Notes: generated from the sequence alone by a model not told the origin. Shown: positions 9,580-20,101, numbered from the stretch's first letter. The stretch: DNA of 64,000 nucleotides from Euryarchaeota archaeon SM23-78 (GCA_001595785.1 LSSJ01000005.1:1-64000), one strand, 5' to 3'. Translations and numbers: made by a program.

Positions 9580-10598
9580 TTACCTAATATGTATTTCAAG
9601 CACATCAGTATCCCTTAGAACATGCTTTAATGAGAGCAGCTTCTGCCCCGGAAACCTTGAGCTAGGACCCCAAATCCTAACAAACTTGAACTTGCTAATA
9701 AAGTCTTTGTGGAGCTTGTTGCAAACATCCTGTATAGTGCAATTTAAATGCATGATTAAGGGTTCAACCATATCTGCATCTTTACCAGGTTCCTTAAGAT
9801 AAATCCTGATAAAACCAAGTCTGTCAAAGATTCTTCTGCTTTTTCCTTTGAAACTAGGTCTGCCTTGGTAATCACACTAATAGCAGGCATATACACCTTG
9901 TTATCCTCAATAATATCAATTAACTGGTCTTCATTTATTTTTTCCCTTATAAGCACCTCTGCATTATTAATCTTGAACTCCTTAAGAATGCCCTTAATAG
10001 TTTCATCCCTCATAATAGTCCTCACAGTCCTCCCAATCCTAATACCATCCCTAGCAGTCTTCCTAATCCTAACATCAGGCCTGTGCTGATTTAAACGGAT
10101 ATTGGTATTATAAACCTCTTCCAGAATAACAGGCAAATGCCCAGGATGATTAACCTCAACCAGAATCAAGGCCATGTCAGCATTCCTCATCACAGACAAA
10201 ACCTCTTTACCACGACCAGTACCATCACTAGCACCCTTAACAATACCAGGTACATCAAGCAACTGAATCTTGGCATAATTATACATAAGAGTGCCAGGAA
10301 TCACCTTAAGAGTTGTAAAAGCATAATGCCCAATATCAGACTTAGCATTAGTCAAAGCATTAAGCAAAGTGCTCTTACCCACACTAGGAAAACCAAGAAT
10401 AAGAACAGTGGCATCACCAGAGCGTTTAACAGCATAACCCTCACCTTTCTTAGCAGCTCTTCTCCTAGTCTCCTGCTTCTCCTTCAGCCTAGCAATCTTA
10501 GCCTTAACCAAGCCAATATGGTGCTGAGTACGCTTATTGTATTTAGTCTTCCTGAGCTCCTCCTCCAACTGCCTAATCTGCTCGTTATAATCAACCAT
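9580..10598 (-). pseudogene. DRG family GTPase with internal deletion/frameshift
   Basis: GTPase part (9756-10598) and TGS part (FDRLGFIRIYLKEPGKDADMVEPLIMHLNCTIQDVCNKLHKDF..., to 9580) are in different frames; segment after ITKADLVSKEKAEE missing. Confidence 0.8.
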
Positions 10599-10626
10599 AG
10601 CAAGAAAAGTAGAGAAAAAAGGGTTT

Positions 10627-11139
10627 TTAATGGTTGTGGTTTGGCATTTCTTTTGTAAAATATTTTATCTTCACTTTATCATATAACTTGTTGGGTCCTC
10701 TGCGTTTACCAGTCCAATAATCAGCATTAAAAAAATATCTTCTAATTTCCATAATGTATTTGTTTTTAGAAGACGCAAATAATTTTCTAACACACCCTAG
10801 TCCCTTACTCCTCTTTTTTACTTCTACAACAGAGTTATAAGTCCATGCACGATTTGCAAAAATACCGTTTCCTTCAAAGCAGTAGATTTTAGGTTCAAGT
10901 TTTTTTATTTTCTCAATAATGTCAGTTATATCTCTTGTATTAAGCTTTATTTTTTTAAAAGATGCATATCTAAAGTCATTTACTTTTGTAATTCTCTCAG
11001 TCATTACTTCCCCTTTTAAATGTATTTCACCAACCAGTTTTTCAAGTGGAATTTCTTTTACCCATTCTTTAGTGTCTTTGTGAAATTTTTCACTATCCAT
11101 ATCATAATATTCTTGTTTTTCTTTACTCATTTCCATCAC
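10627..11139 (-). CDS. hypothetical protein
   Basis: 170-aa ORF with AT-rich codons. Confidence 0.55.
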   Translation of the reverse strand: MMEMSKEKQEYYDMDSEKFHKDTKEWVKEIPLEKLVGEIHLKGEVMTERITKVNDFRYASFKKIKLNTRDITDIIEKIKKLEPKIYCFEGNGIFANRAWTYNSVVEVKKRSKGLGCVRKLFASSKNKYIMEIRRYFFNADYWTGKRRGPNKLYDKVKIKYFTKEMPNHNH

Positions 11140-11184
11140 CTTGATTTGTTATTATTCTTTAGTAATAACTAATATATAAATATT

Positions 11185-11205
11185 GTGCCCCCCTTAGTAG
11201 GGTAC
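11185..11205. promoter_or_regulatory. imperfect inverted repeat upstream of TrmB-like gene
   Basis: GTGCCC...GGGTAC followed by TATA-like TTTTATATA. Confidence 0.35.
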
Positions 11206-11245
11206 ATCAGAAAATTTTATATAGGATAACAACTAATTACACTTT

Positions 11246-12004
11246 GTGAACACAGAACCATTACAAAAAATAGGTTTAACACATGGAGAAATAAAAGTTT
11301 ACCTTGCTCTATTCCACCTAGGAACAAGCACAGCAGGCCCAATAGCAAAAGAAGCAAGAGTAGCAAGGTCAAAACTCTATGATATTCTAGACAGATTATC
11401 AAAAAAAGGAGTTGTTAGTCACTCAATAAAAAATGGCACTAAATACTTCTCTGTAGCAGAACCATCCCGCTTATTAGATTTCCTAAGAAAAAAAGAAGAA
11501 GATATAAAAATCCAACAACAAGAAATCAAAAAAATACTTCCTCAACTAGAACAAGAATATGAACTGCAAAAAGTAAAGCAAGAAGCAGAAGTGTTTGAAG
11601 GCCTAGAAGGCTTGAAAAATATTAGAGAACAATATCTAAAAATCATGAAAAAAGGAGATGAAATATATTTCTTTGGAGTGCCAAGCTCTGCTTATCATAG
11701 AATGGAAGCATACTACAGCGACTGGAATGAAAGAAGAATAAAAAAAGGAATAAAATCATATACAGTATTCACAGAAGAAGCAAAAAACCACTCTTATGTA
11801 AAAGAGAAACTAAAGCATAAAGATACTTTCATTAGATTTTTACCAAAAGGAATCCTAACCCATGCGTGGATAGAGATTTATGGTGACACAGTTGTAATTG
11901 CAATAAACTATAAGAAACCAATGTCTGTAGTTATTAATAATAAGTATGTAGCAGACAGTTATAAGCAATACTTTGATTTGTTATGGAAAACCGCCAAACC
12001 CTAA
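11246..12004 (+). CDS. TrmB family transcriptional regulator
   Basis: LQKIGLTHGEIKVYLALFHLGTSTAGPIAKEARVARSKLYDILDRLSKKGVV. Confidence 0.85.
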   Translation: MNTEPLQKIGLTHGEIKVYLALFHLGTSTAGPIAKEARVARSKLYDILDRLSKKGVVSHSIKNGTKYFSVAEPSRLLDFLRKKEEDIKIQQQEIKKILPQLEQEYELQKVKQEAEVFEGLEGLKNIREQYLKIMKKGDEIYFFGVPSSAYHRMEAYYSDWNERRIKKGIKSYTVFTEEAKNHSYVKEKLKHKDTFIRFLPKGILTHAWIEIYGDTVVIAINYKKPMSVVINNKYVADSYKQYFDLLWKTAKP

Positions 12005-12050
12005 ACAAGAATAGAAAAATATTTAAACACCCGTTAATTATTATTAACAT

Positions 12051-12548
12051 ATGTTAGATATTTTTAACAAATTAGGGTTGTTTTTTGAGGACTGCTATAG
12101 AGAAGTCAATGTAAGAGAGTATGCCCGGATAATCAGGATAAGCCCACCTACAGCTTCCACTGCATTGCAGAGACTGGAGAAAGAGGGCTTGCTAAAGTCA
12201 AGGATAGAAAGAAAAAACCATTTGTACAGGGCTAACAGGGAAAACCCTGTGTTCATAGACCTATCAAAAGCATATTGGAGGCAAAAACTAACTGGTTTAA
12301 CAACATTCCTAGCAGAAAAAATCAATTACAAAACCATAATCCTCTTTGGCTCATTAACAAAAGCAGAAGCAACAAGCAACTCAGACATAGACTTATACAT
12401 TGACTATGAAGAAAAACCCATAAGCCTAGATGAATTTGAGAAGAAACTAAGAAGAAGGATACAACTGCATTTCAGGAATGAGCTAAAAAATATTAATTTA
12501 AAAAAAAACATACAACAAGGGATGGTCTTAAACGGAGTGATGATTTGA
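12051..12548 (+). CDS. HTH-minimal nucleotidyltransferase (MNT) antitoxin
   Basis: N-terminal HTH; GSLTKAEATSNSDIDLYI NTase motif. Confidence 0.8.
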   Translation: MLDIFNKLGLFFEDCYREVNVREYARIIRISPPTASTALQRLEKEGLLKSRIERKNHLYRANRENPVFIDLSKAYWRQKLTGLTTFLAEKINYKTIILFGSLTKAEATSNSDIDLYIDYEEKPISLDEFEKKLRRRIQLHFRNELKNINLKKNIQQGMVLNGVMI

Positions 12549-12986
12549 ATGGATTGGAAAGAGTGCAACATAAAAAAACTAGTAAAAAAGATAGGTGTTG
12601 ACAATAATCTAATAAAATCATTGGTGAAATCAAGTCAGAACAAGCTAGAATCAGCTAATAGGCTAAAAATAGATGAAACCACCAGCTCATCAGTTATATC
12701 CCTTTGCTATGAATCTCTGAGAGAACTCTTGGAAGCACTAGCCACAAAAAAAGGGTTTAAAATCTATAATCATGAATGTTACACAGCCCTTTTAAAAGAG
12801 GTGCTTGGACAAGAAGAACTGAGTATTCGCTTTGACAGATTCAGAAAAATAAGAAACAAAGTAAATTATTATGGAAAAGATATTGGTATTGAAGAAACAA
12901 GCTCTGTTAAAGAAGAAATCATAGAGTCAATCAACAAGATTAAACAATTGCTTCAGAACAAGGGTCAGGGTAGTCCGAACAAATAA
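12549..12986 (+). CDS. HEPN domain toxin
   Basis: FRKIRNKVNYYG (R-N-x3-Y-like HEPN motif); starts on the base after the MNT stop codon. Confidence 0.75.
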   Translation: MDWKECNIKKLVKKIGVDNNLIKSLVKSSQNKLESANRLKIDETTSSSVISLCYESLRELLEALATKKGFKIYNHECYTALLKEVLGQEELSIRFDRFRKIRNKVNYYGKDIGIEETSSVKEEIIESINKIKQLLQNKGQGSPNK

Positions 12987-13023
12987 TTTTAAATAAGGAT
13001 AAATAAAAAGAGTTGAGATTAAC

Positions 13024-13539
13024 ATGAATAAAAGAGGTGCGTATTTCTTTGTGATAGACGCGTTAATAGCTGGCAGTGTTATTTTTCTCAGCCTTATCCT
13101 TATATTCACCACTCATACCATGGTCCCTGACCCGACTCCTACTCTGAGAATGGTTGAGGATTACACAGATTTCCTTATAACCACAAAGGTAAGGGAGTTT
13201 CAAGGACCCTATGTCAAGAGCCTTACTGAGGATAGGAACATCACCAATCTTGATAATACGCTTCTTGAGCAACTCACAGAGTTCTACTACTATAATGAGA
13301 GTGGGATAAAAGACACCTCTATCATTATGAATAATTATATTCAAGAAATAAGCCAGGGCATAATCCCTGACCATAGAAACTTTGCGATTTCTATGAACAA
13401 CACCCTTCTCTATAGTCGGGTTAATAGGCCTATCGGAGACTCAAAGCTGGTGCTCAGCTCAAGAAAGATTAGTTTTAAGAGAATAAATGAAACCTTTATT
13501 TACGGTCCTGTAGTAGCAGAGGTAAAAATATGGATTTGA
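13024..13539 (+). CDS. pilus-associated membrane-anchored protein
   Basis: N-terminal NKRG + TM; overlaps next pilus-like gene. Confidence 0.55.
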   Translation: MNKRGAYFFVIDALIAGSVIFLSLILIFTTHTMVPDPTPTLRMVEDYTDFLITTKVREFQGPYVKSLTEDRNITNLDNTLLEQLTEFYYYNESGIKDTSIIMNNYIQEISQGIIPDHRNFAISMNNTLLYSRVNRPIGDSKLVLSSRKISFKRINETFIYGPVVAEVKIWI

Positions 13540-14516
13540 TAAGGAATAAGAAAGGAGTAGTATTCACTGTGTTGGCAATAGTAATAGCAGTGTTCTTTAC
13601 TCTTATGTTCTCATCCAAGATTGAGAAACCCATTGATTACAAAACAGAGCTTATTGAGATAAGAATAGGCACTCTTAACAGCTATATGATTAGTTTTTTT
13701 GACTATACCCAAGGGGTGAGCTCTATATCAGGTTACTCAGCCTTACGAGGAGTAATAGATGATATTCATGCTAGAAACGCTTATAATCTTAACTTTGAAA
13801 ACCAATATCTCTATTGTATACTAACAGGGAACCTAACCCTTTCAGATACCTGCCCTGGAATGATTAACAGGACTCTTCCCTACTACTTGGACACCATAAG
13901 GGACATGGCTGAGCAAGAGCTTAACATATATTCCAACTATATCATAAACAATATAACAGTTACCCAGGTAACAGATGCTTTCTCAATAGAAATTATAGTA
14001 AACCTGAGCTTGTATGTCATAGATGCGTATGCAAACATATCTGATACAAGAATAGTAACAGGCAGTGTGAGCATAGACGGCATCCAAGACCCTCTCTACA
14101 TGCTTGAAGGTGATTATAATCAGAGTATTAAGAGGACTGCTCTTAGAAAAAAGGAAGGGGATTGGAACTACACAGACCTACAGCAACTATATGCTAACCA
14201 TGAGTACAGGAGTTATAAGGATGGTATAAGCTTTATTAACAGGATTAAAGGCAACTTTTCACCCAATCTCTTTGGTATTGAGAGCATTGTGAACCACACC
14301 CATCCTATTGTATTAGCTGATTATACCTTCAATGATACTATGATTGATTATCTTTACTGGCTTAACGTCACTTTTGAATGCAGAACCCCGGTTGAGGTTG
14401 TTGAGATTGATCCTGCCATCATAGCTCCCGCTGGCTTTCAATTAGATGAGACTCATAGGCTGAGTTTTAACATTAGCAGTATAGATGTCTCTATCACCAA
14501 TGGCTGCCCACCATAA
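13530..14516 (+). CDS. pilus-associated membrane-anchored protein
   Basis: N-terminal RNKKG + TM; many N-glycosylation sequons. Confidence 0.5.
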   Translation: MDLIRNKKGVVFTVLAIVIAVFFTLMFSSKIEKPIDYKTELIEIRIGTLNSYMISFFDYTQGVSSISGYSALRGVIDDIHARNAYNLNFENQYLYCILTGNLTLSDTCPGMINRTLPYYLDTIRDMAEQELNIYSNYIINNITVTQVTDAFSIEIIVNLSLYVIDAYANISDTRIVTGSVSIDGIQDPLYMLEGDYNQSIKRTALRKKEGDWNYTDLQQLYANHEYRSYKDGISFINRIKGNFSPNLFGIESIVNHTHPIVLADYTFNDTMIDYLYWLNVTFECRTPVEVVEIDPAIIAPAGFQLDETHRLSFNISSIDVSITNGCPP

Positions 14517-14564
14517 AAAATATCAACACTACTACGTGATAATTAACAAACTTTATATATGCTC

Positions 14565-14583
14565 AAAAGTGATAATCACTTTT
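14565..14583. promoter_or_regulatory. 19-nt perfect palindrome between TATA-like box and pilus-operon start
   Basis: AAAAGTGAT-A-ATCACTTTT. Confidence 0.6.
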
Positions 14584-14637
14584 ATATAGTTAAAAGTATA
14601 AAATGTACTTTAGGAACAAAAAAGAGGTGTGTTTTAA

Positions 14638-15087
14638 GTGGAGGGAACCATACAAACAGGTGTTGATGAATTCTTAAATTTTCTGCGAAAAGTAGATAAA
14701 ATATCCTTAGCAGAAGCTGCTAAGAAACTCAACGTAAGCCCTGCCCTGCTCCAATCCTGGGTTGATTTCCTAGTAGAGGAAGAAATAGTAGGTATAGAGT
14801 ACAAGTTCACAAAACCAATAATCTATCTTAACAAGCCTCCTGAGGAGAAAAAAGCCAAAGTAAAAGGAGAGGCAGAGATGAGCCTAGACGCATATAAAAA
14901 TGATTTTAAAAGAAGAGCCTCTCAGAAGAACATACCTAGGGACAAGATGAGCTTCTTATGGAGGAATCATGTAAAAATAGCTATTGAAAGAAGAAAAGAT
15001 TTCTTCTTTAGAGAAGCAAGGAAAAGAAACCTCTCAAACGTTGAGGCACTATGGGAGGCTTACCATCAAAAGTTACTCTCATCATAG
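14638..15087 (+). CDS. HTH-like protein at head of pilus operon
   Basis: ISLAEAAKKLNVSPALLQSWVDFLVEEEIVGIEYKFTKPIIYLNK wHTH pattern; GTG start. Confidence 0.55.
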   Translation: MEGTIQTGVDEFLNFLRKVDKISLAEAAKKLNVSPALLQSWVDFLVEEEIVGIEYKFTKPIIYLNKPPEEKKAKVKGEAEMSLDAYKNDFKRRASQKNIPRDKMSFLWRNHVKIAIERRKDFFFREARKRNLSNVEALWEAYHQKLLSS

Positions 15088-15120
15088 CTTGCAAAAAGAA
15101 AGAGAAAAGGCACACAAAAA

Positions 15121-16575
15121 ATGGATTTTGACAAATTCCTGGAGAGAGACATCATAGAATTTCTTGATGAACAAGCCATGCTAGTAGCAGAGAAAGCTGC
15201 TGGCCTAAGAGAAGAAGAGTTTGATTTGTACGAAATAACCCAGGACTACTCAAAAGAAATCAGTGAAGCCTTGAAAGAGGATGACTTAAGAAAAGCCAGA
15301 GAGGTCTTTGAAGAAGTCAAGAACAAGTACCTGAAAGCACCTGAGAGTTCTTTAAGCAAAAAAAGACTCTACATAATAATGGAGGAAATATATCAGAGGA
15401 TAAAGGACTATGAAGCAAAAGAGGAAGGAAAAAAGAGTCTGTTCGAAACAATAAAAGAGTACGAAGAACAAGGATTGTTCACAAAGCCAGAACTATTTGA
15501 AAAGAAGAAAGCAGACAATATCAGCATTATCCTAAGCAGCATTACCAAAAAAGAGAAGGAGCTTGAGAAAATCACAAATAAAGAGACCATAATAATGGAG
15601 GACTTAAAACAAGCTATTAAACTCTACAGGGAGATGAAAGAATTAACCAGGAGGATGCCTATTACATACCCAAAAGAAAAGGCAAATGCTTATGAGTCTG
15701 CTCTTAGCTGGTATTACACTATCAGAAAATTAAAAGAACAATTTGGAGAAAAAGAAGAGAAAAAAGAGGCAAAAAAAGGAAAAGAAGAGAAGCCTGTAGA
15801 GGAGAGGCTTGCTGAGATAAGAAAACTCAAGGAAAAAATAGTTGAGTCCCACACCAAAATAGTTGAGTACCTGAAAAAGAAAGAACTAAGAAAGAGCATA
15901 GAAGAGTACAGGAATCTCAAGAACCTATGCGAGCAATTCCCGTACGAAATGGAAGAGGAAAAAATAGCCCTTCTCGCAGACGCCCTTTCATTGTATGAAA
16001 ACATTAAAAAACTAAAGAAGTCACTTTCCCAAACGCAGAGAAGAGAATATTTTGAAAAGAAAGAGGAAAGGGAAGAAGAACAAGCAAGAAAAAAAGAGGT
16101 CTGGGACAAGCTTACAAGAATAAGACAATTTATAAGAACAAAGGACACATCAAAGGCAATCAAGGAGTACAAGGAGCTGCAAGAAGTATTCAAAGACTAC
16201 CCTGAACACCCGCTTGAAGAAAAAAAGAAAGTGTACAATGAGATACTCTCAGCTCATAGAGACATCCATTCGCTAGACACTGATTTAAAAAGAAAAAAAG
16301 TCACTCATTATAAAGAAGAATTCCTTGATAACAAAGCCAATATTACGAATATAAAAAGTATCCTAGAAGATATTCATACTCTCCTTGACCGTGGGCAAAC
16401 AGAGAGAGCAACCCAAAAGCTTCTGGAAGCCAAGCATAAGATACAACTACTCCCAACAGAAGAGTTTGATGAGAAATACAAGCTAATGAAAGAAACAAAA
16501 AAATTAGAGAACAAACTCCTGTTTGTTAAGAACATAAAGAGAATTAATAATCCTCAGATAATAACCACATATTAA
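15121..16575 (+). CDS. coiled-coil protein
   Basis: Repeated ~100-aa Lys/Glu-rich helical segments (AIKLYREMKEL, SIEEYRNLKNL, AIKEYKELQEV). Confidence 0.65.
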   Translation: MDFDKFLERDIIEFLDEQAMLVAEKAAGLREEEFDLYEITQDYSKEISEALKEDDLRKAREVFEEVKNKYLKAPESSLSKKRLYIIMEEIYQRIKDYEAKEEGKKSLFETIKEYEEQGLFTKPELFEKKKADNISIILSSITKKEKELEKITNKETIIMEDLKQAIKLYREMKELTRRMPITYPKEKANAYESALSWYYTIRKLKEQFGEKEEKKEAKKGKEEKPVEERLAEIRKLKEKIVESHTKIVEYLKKKELRKSIEEYRNLKNLCEQFPYEMEEEKIALLADALSLYENIKKLKKSLSQTQRREYFEKKEEREEEQARKKEVWDKLTRIRQFIRTKDTSKAIKEYKELQEVFKDYPEHPLEEKKKVYNEILSAHRDIHSLDTDLKRKKVTHYKEEFLDNKANITNIKSILEDIHTLLDRGQTERATQKLLEAKHKIQLLPTEEFDEKYKLMKETKKLENKLLFVKNIKRINNPQIITTY

Positions 16576-16628
16576 TTAATAAAAGAAAATTAAGATAAAA
16601 TTAACATTGTAAATCAATCAAAGGTGAT

Positions 16629-18122
16629 GTGATAAAAATGACTGAATTAATAGAAAAAAGCAAGGAAGAACTAGCAAGAAAAGAACTTATAGACCGTTAC
16701 ACAATTACTGTAAACAATATCGTTGTAGATATAAGTATCTACTCAGAGGAAGAAAAAGCAGTGCCTGAATACGTAGTCTCCATTACCAATATTAGTGATG
16801 CCACCAAGATTATTCTGGAGAAGATAAGACAGGAGTTTATCTCAAAGATGAGCTTGGAAGAGATAGAGAGTCTGGAGCAGAACGAGCTCATCAATATCAG
16901 GCAAAGATTCAAGGATGAGATAAAAAGACTAATCCACAAGTATTTTCCAAAAGCAGATGAAAAAACCACCAACATGCTCATCAACTACCTGATAGAGGAG
17001 AATCTAGGGTTAGGAAAGATAGAGATCCTGCTCCAAGACCCCTCACTAGAAGAGATAGTAATCAATAACCACAAGGAACCTGTCTGGATTTATCATAGAA
17101 AGCACGGTTGGCTCATTACAAATATCAAAGTGGTTACTGAAGCAAGGATAAGGCATTTTGCAACAATGATAGGAAGAGATGTTGGGAAAGAAATAACCAA
17201 CCTCAACCCCTTAATGGATGCCCACCTCTTAACAGGGGACAGAGTTAATGCGACCTTGGCCCCTATCAGCACGAAAGGAAACACTCTTACCATAAGAAAG
17301 TTCTCCCAAGACCCATGGACTATTACTAAGTTTATTAGGGATAATGTGCTGAGCTATGAAGCAGCCGCTCTTATCTGGCTAGCAGTGCAGAACGAGCTTA
17401 GCATAATCATAAGCGGAGGGACAGGAAGCGGAAAGACTAGCATGCTTAATGTTATTAGCAACTTCTTTCCACCCAACCAAAGAATTATAAGCATAGAGGA
17501 TACCAGAGAGCTCACCTTGCCAGGAGACTTACACTGGGTGCCTATGGAGACTCGACTCCCAAACCCAGAGGGAAAAGGAGGAGTCAACATGCTTGACCTC
17601 CTGGTTAACAGCCTTAGGATGAGACCTGACAGAATAATAGTGGGAGAGATAAGAAGAAAGAAAGAGGCAGAGGTTCTTTTAGAAGCAATGCATACAGGTC
17701 ACTCTGTATATGCAACCCTGCACGCAAATAACGCAGAGGAAGTTGTCACAAGACTAACCAACCCGCCTATAGAAATACCCAAACCAATGATAGCATCATT
17801 ATCCATGATAGTAATCCAGAACAGGAATAGGAGGACTGGTAGGAGAAGGACTCTGCAGGTAGCAGAGATAACCCCTACTGGCGACCCCAAGATTTTAATG
17901 AAGCTGGATGTTGCAAAGGACGAGCTCATTGAGGTTACAAAGTCAAAAGTAATGATAGAAAGGCTTAAACTCTACACAGGTATGAAAGATGAGGAAATAA
18001 TGAGGGATGTAAAAGAGAAAGTAGAAATCCTTAGATGGATGGTAAAAAAAGACGTAACCGACGTTAACAAGATTGGGATTGTAATAGCAAAATATTATAT
18101 GGGCACTCTTAAAATGGATTAA
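16629..18122 (+). CDS. type II/IV secretion (TadA/VirB11-like) ATPase
   Basis: SGGTGSGKTSMLN Walker A, EDTREL, MRPDRIIVGEIRRKKEAEVLLEAMHTGHSVYATLHAN. Confidence 0.95.
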   Translation: MIKMTELIEKSKEELARKELIDRYTITVNNIVVDISIYSEEEKAVPEYVVSITNISDATKIILEKIRQEFISKMSLEEIESLEQNELINIRQRFKDEIKRLIHKYFPKADEKTTNMLINYLIEENLGLGKIEILLQDPSLEEIVINNHKEPVWIYHRKHGWLITNIKVVTEARIRHFATMIGRDVGKEITNLNPLMDAHLLTGDRVNATLAPISTKGNTLTIRKFSQDPWTITKFIRDNVLSYEAAALIWLAVQNELSIIISGGTGSGKTSMLNVISNFFPPNQRIISIEDTRELTLPGDLHWVPMETRLPNPEGKGGVNMLDLLVNSLRMRPDRIIVGEIRRKKEAEVLLEAMHTGHSVYATLHANNAEEVVTRLTNPPIEIPKPMIASLSMIVIQNRNRRTGRRRTLQVAEITPTGDPKILMKLDVAKDELIEVTKSKVMIERLKLYTGMKDEEIMRDVKEKVEILRWMVKKDVTDVNKIGIVIAKYYMGTLKMD

Positions 18123-18187
18123 GAGGCAGAAAGATTAAGAAGTAAAAAAAGTTGAGAATGCATATTATTGTTTAGGGGAGGTTTTTA

Positions 18188-18997
18188 ATGCCTTTAAAAA
18201 GATCAAGACAAAAGATGAAAGCTATTCTAAAGAAGAAGCTAAGAATAGCTGGTATTAAAAAGAAGCCAGAAGAATATCTGAAGCAAACTATGAGAACTTC
18301 TATCTTGATAGGTGCGATGATAACAGTGTTTACCTTCTTTTTAGCCCAAAGAAGAGGCATCCCTATAATTGCTGTACCCTTGGCAGGAATAGTTTTCTTC
18401 TTCTTAGCCTACACTATTCTTCTAAGATCAGTTGATGCAAAGATTCATAAGAAAGCCAAGAACATTGACAAAGATGTTCTTTTTGCAGGCAGATTCCTAT
18501 TGATTAAGCTGAACTCAGGAAAACCCTTAATCAACTCATTAATGGAGGCCAGCCAGAGCTTTGGCGTGGCTAACACCTATTTTAGAGAGATAATAAGGAA
18601 CATAGAACTAGGCACATCTTTAGAAGAAGCGCTTGAGACCGCAAGAGATGAGTGTCCTTCAAAAAAGATGAAAAGAGTGTTATTCCAAATAAACAATGCT
18701 CTCAAAATAGGGATAGATGTTACCCAGAACCTAGAAGCTGTTCTTGGAGAAATAGCACAAGAGCAGCTCGTAGAAATACAGAGGTATGGAAGAAAGCTGA
18801 ACAGCCTAACCCTCTTCTACATGCTCTTAGCAGTGGTTGTGCCTAGTCTTGGTATGACCATGTTCATAGTTGTGGCAGGTCTGGTCGCTCTTAATGTAAC
18901 TGCTTCAACCTTTTTTGTTTTTGCATTTTTCCTATTGCTAATAGAACTAGCATTCCTAAGCCTGTTTAAAAGTATAAGACCAAATGTAAATATATGA
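18188..18997 (+). CDS. TadC/FlaJ-like pilus assembly membrane protein
   Basis: T2SSF-like core; follows ATPase. Confidence 0.85.
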   Translation: MPLKRSRQKMKAILKKKLRIAGIKKKPEEYLKQTMRTSILIGAMITVFTFFLAQRRGIPIIAVPLAGIVFFFLAYTILLRSVDAKIHKKAKNIDKDVLFAGRFLLIKLNSGKPLINSLMEASQSFGVANTYFREIIRNIELGTSLEEALETARDECPSKKMKRVLFQINNALKIGIDVTQNLEAVLGEIAQEQLVEIQRYGRKLNSLTLFYMLLAVVVPSLGMTMFIVVAGLVALNVTASTFFVFAFFLLLIELAFLSLFKSIRPNVNI

Positions 18998-19066
18998 AAC
19001 ATATGATTAAGTTGATTAATAATAAATATATAATAATAAAAGAGAAAAGTAGGAGAGCCAGAAAAA

Positions 19067-20101
19067 ATGGGCAGTATATTATATCTTGAAGAATTTGGAA
19101 AAGCATTTGTACCCAGGAAGATAAGGTCTGGCTTAAAAAAATACCTGGAAAAAGCAGGAATAGATGAAGTTCCATACAAGTTCTTTGGAGCCCTGTTCTG
19201 GGTCACAGCAGTTATAACCTACTTTGTGTATGTTCCTGGAATCTATCCTGTTATAAAACAGAAATCCATCTTCCTGTTCTTTATAATTACCTTTTTATCA
19301 TGGTTCTTAATCCAATTATTAATAGTAGTACTCATAGTTCTAGCAGTATACTTTTACATGAACATCATGATTTATAGGAGAACCAAGGAGTTAGAAGACC
19401 TGCTTCCAGAATACCTGTCCTTGGTCTCAACTAATCTCAAAGGAGGCATGAACTTTGAGAAATCACTCTGGTCTGCTATCAAACCAGAGTTTGGAATACT
19501 AGCTAATGAAATAGGAATCGTGAGCAAGAGAGTGGCTACGGGTAATGATGTTAGTGAGGCTTTGCAAGAGTTTGCTGATAAGTATGAATCCCCTATCCTT
19601 AGAAGAAGCGTAGACCTAATTAAAGGGGAAATAATCAGTGGAGGAAGCATTACAGGAGTTATTGATAACCTGGTAGCTGATCTAAGAAAGACCAAGGCAC
19701 TAAAAGCAGAAATGTCAGCAGCCACGCTTACCTATATGATTTTCATGGCAGCCATAGTAGTGGGAATAATGCCAGCCTTATTTGCTCTTTCAAGGCAACT
19801 CCTTGGTATTATACTAAAGTTTGGATCCAGAATAAGCACAAGCATGGAACAAGGAGGAGGAGGAGGAGGTGTTATGTTTAGTTTCACAGTTGCACAAATC
19901 GATCCTTTTCATTTTCAAATATTCTCAATAGCAGCTATAAGTATAATAGCAGTGTTCTCATCTATGATTATAAGCACAATAGAAAAAGGGGATATACAAG
20001 GAGGATTAAAGTTCATACCCTTATTCCTTATGGGTTCCTTAATAATGTACTTCATACTCTCAGTAGTGTTAGAAGCCTTACTCAAAGGCATAATGGCATA
20101 A
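19067..20101 (+). CDS. TadC/FlaJ-like pilus assembly membrane protein
   Basis: LEDLLPEYLSLVSTNLKGGMNFEKSLW ... SGGSITGVIDNL. Confidence 0.88.
   Translation: MGSILYLEEFGKAFVPRKIRSGLKKYLEKAGIDEVPYKFFGALFWVTAVITYFVYVPGIYPVIKQKSIFLFFIITFLSWFLIQLLIVVLIVLAVYFYMNIMIYRRTKELEDLLPEYLSLVSTNLKGGMNFEKSLWSAIKPEFGILANEIGIVSKRVATGNDVSEALQEFADKYESPILRRSVDLIKGEIISGGSITGVIDNLVADLRKTKALKAEMSAATLTYMIFMAAIVVGIMPALFALSRQLLGIILKFGSRISTSMEQGGGGGGVMFSFTVAQIDPFHFQIFSIAAISIIAVFSSMIISTIEKGDIQGGLKFIPLFLMGSLIMYFILSVVLEALLKGIMA

Noticed and set aside
9580-10598. Programmed frameshift in DRG
   Set aside because: No slippery site was evident and conserved residues are missing, so a deletion or assembly error is more likely.
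10137-10658. 173-aa plus-strand ORF
   Set aside because: Antisense to the DRG coding region, with no own motif.
15714-16193. 159-aa minus-strand Ser/Phe-rich ORF
   Set aside because: Antisense of a Lys/Glu-rich coiled-coil gene.
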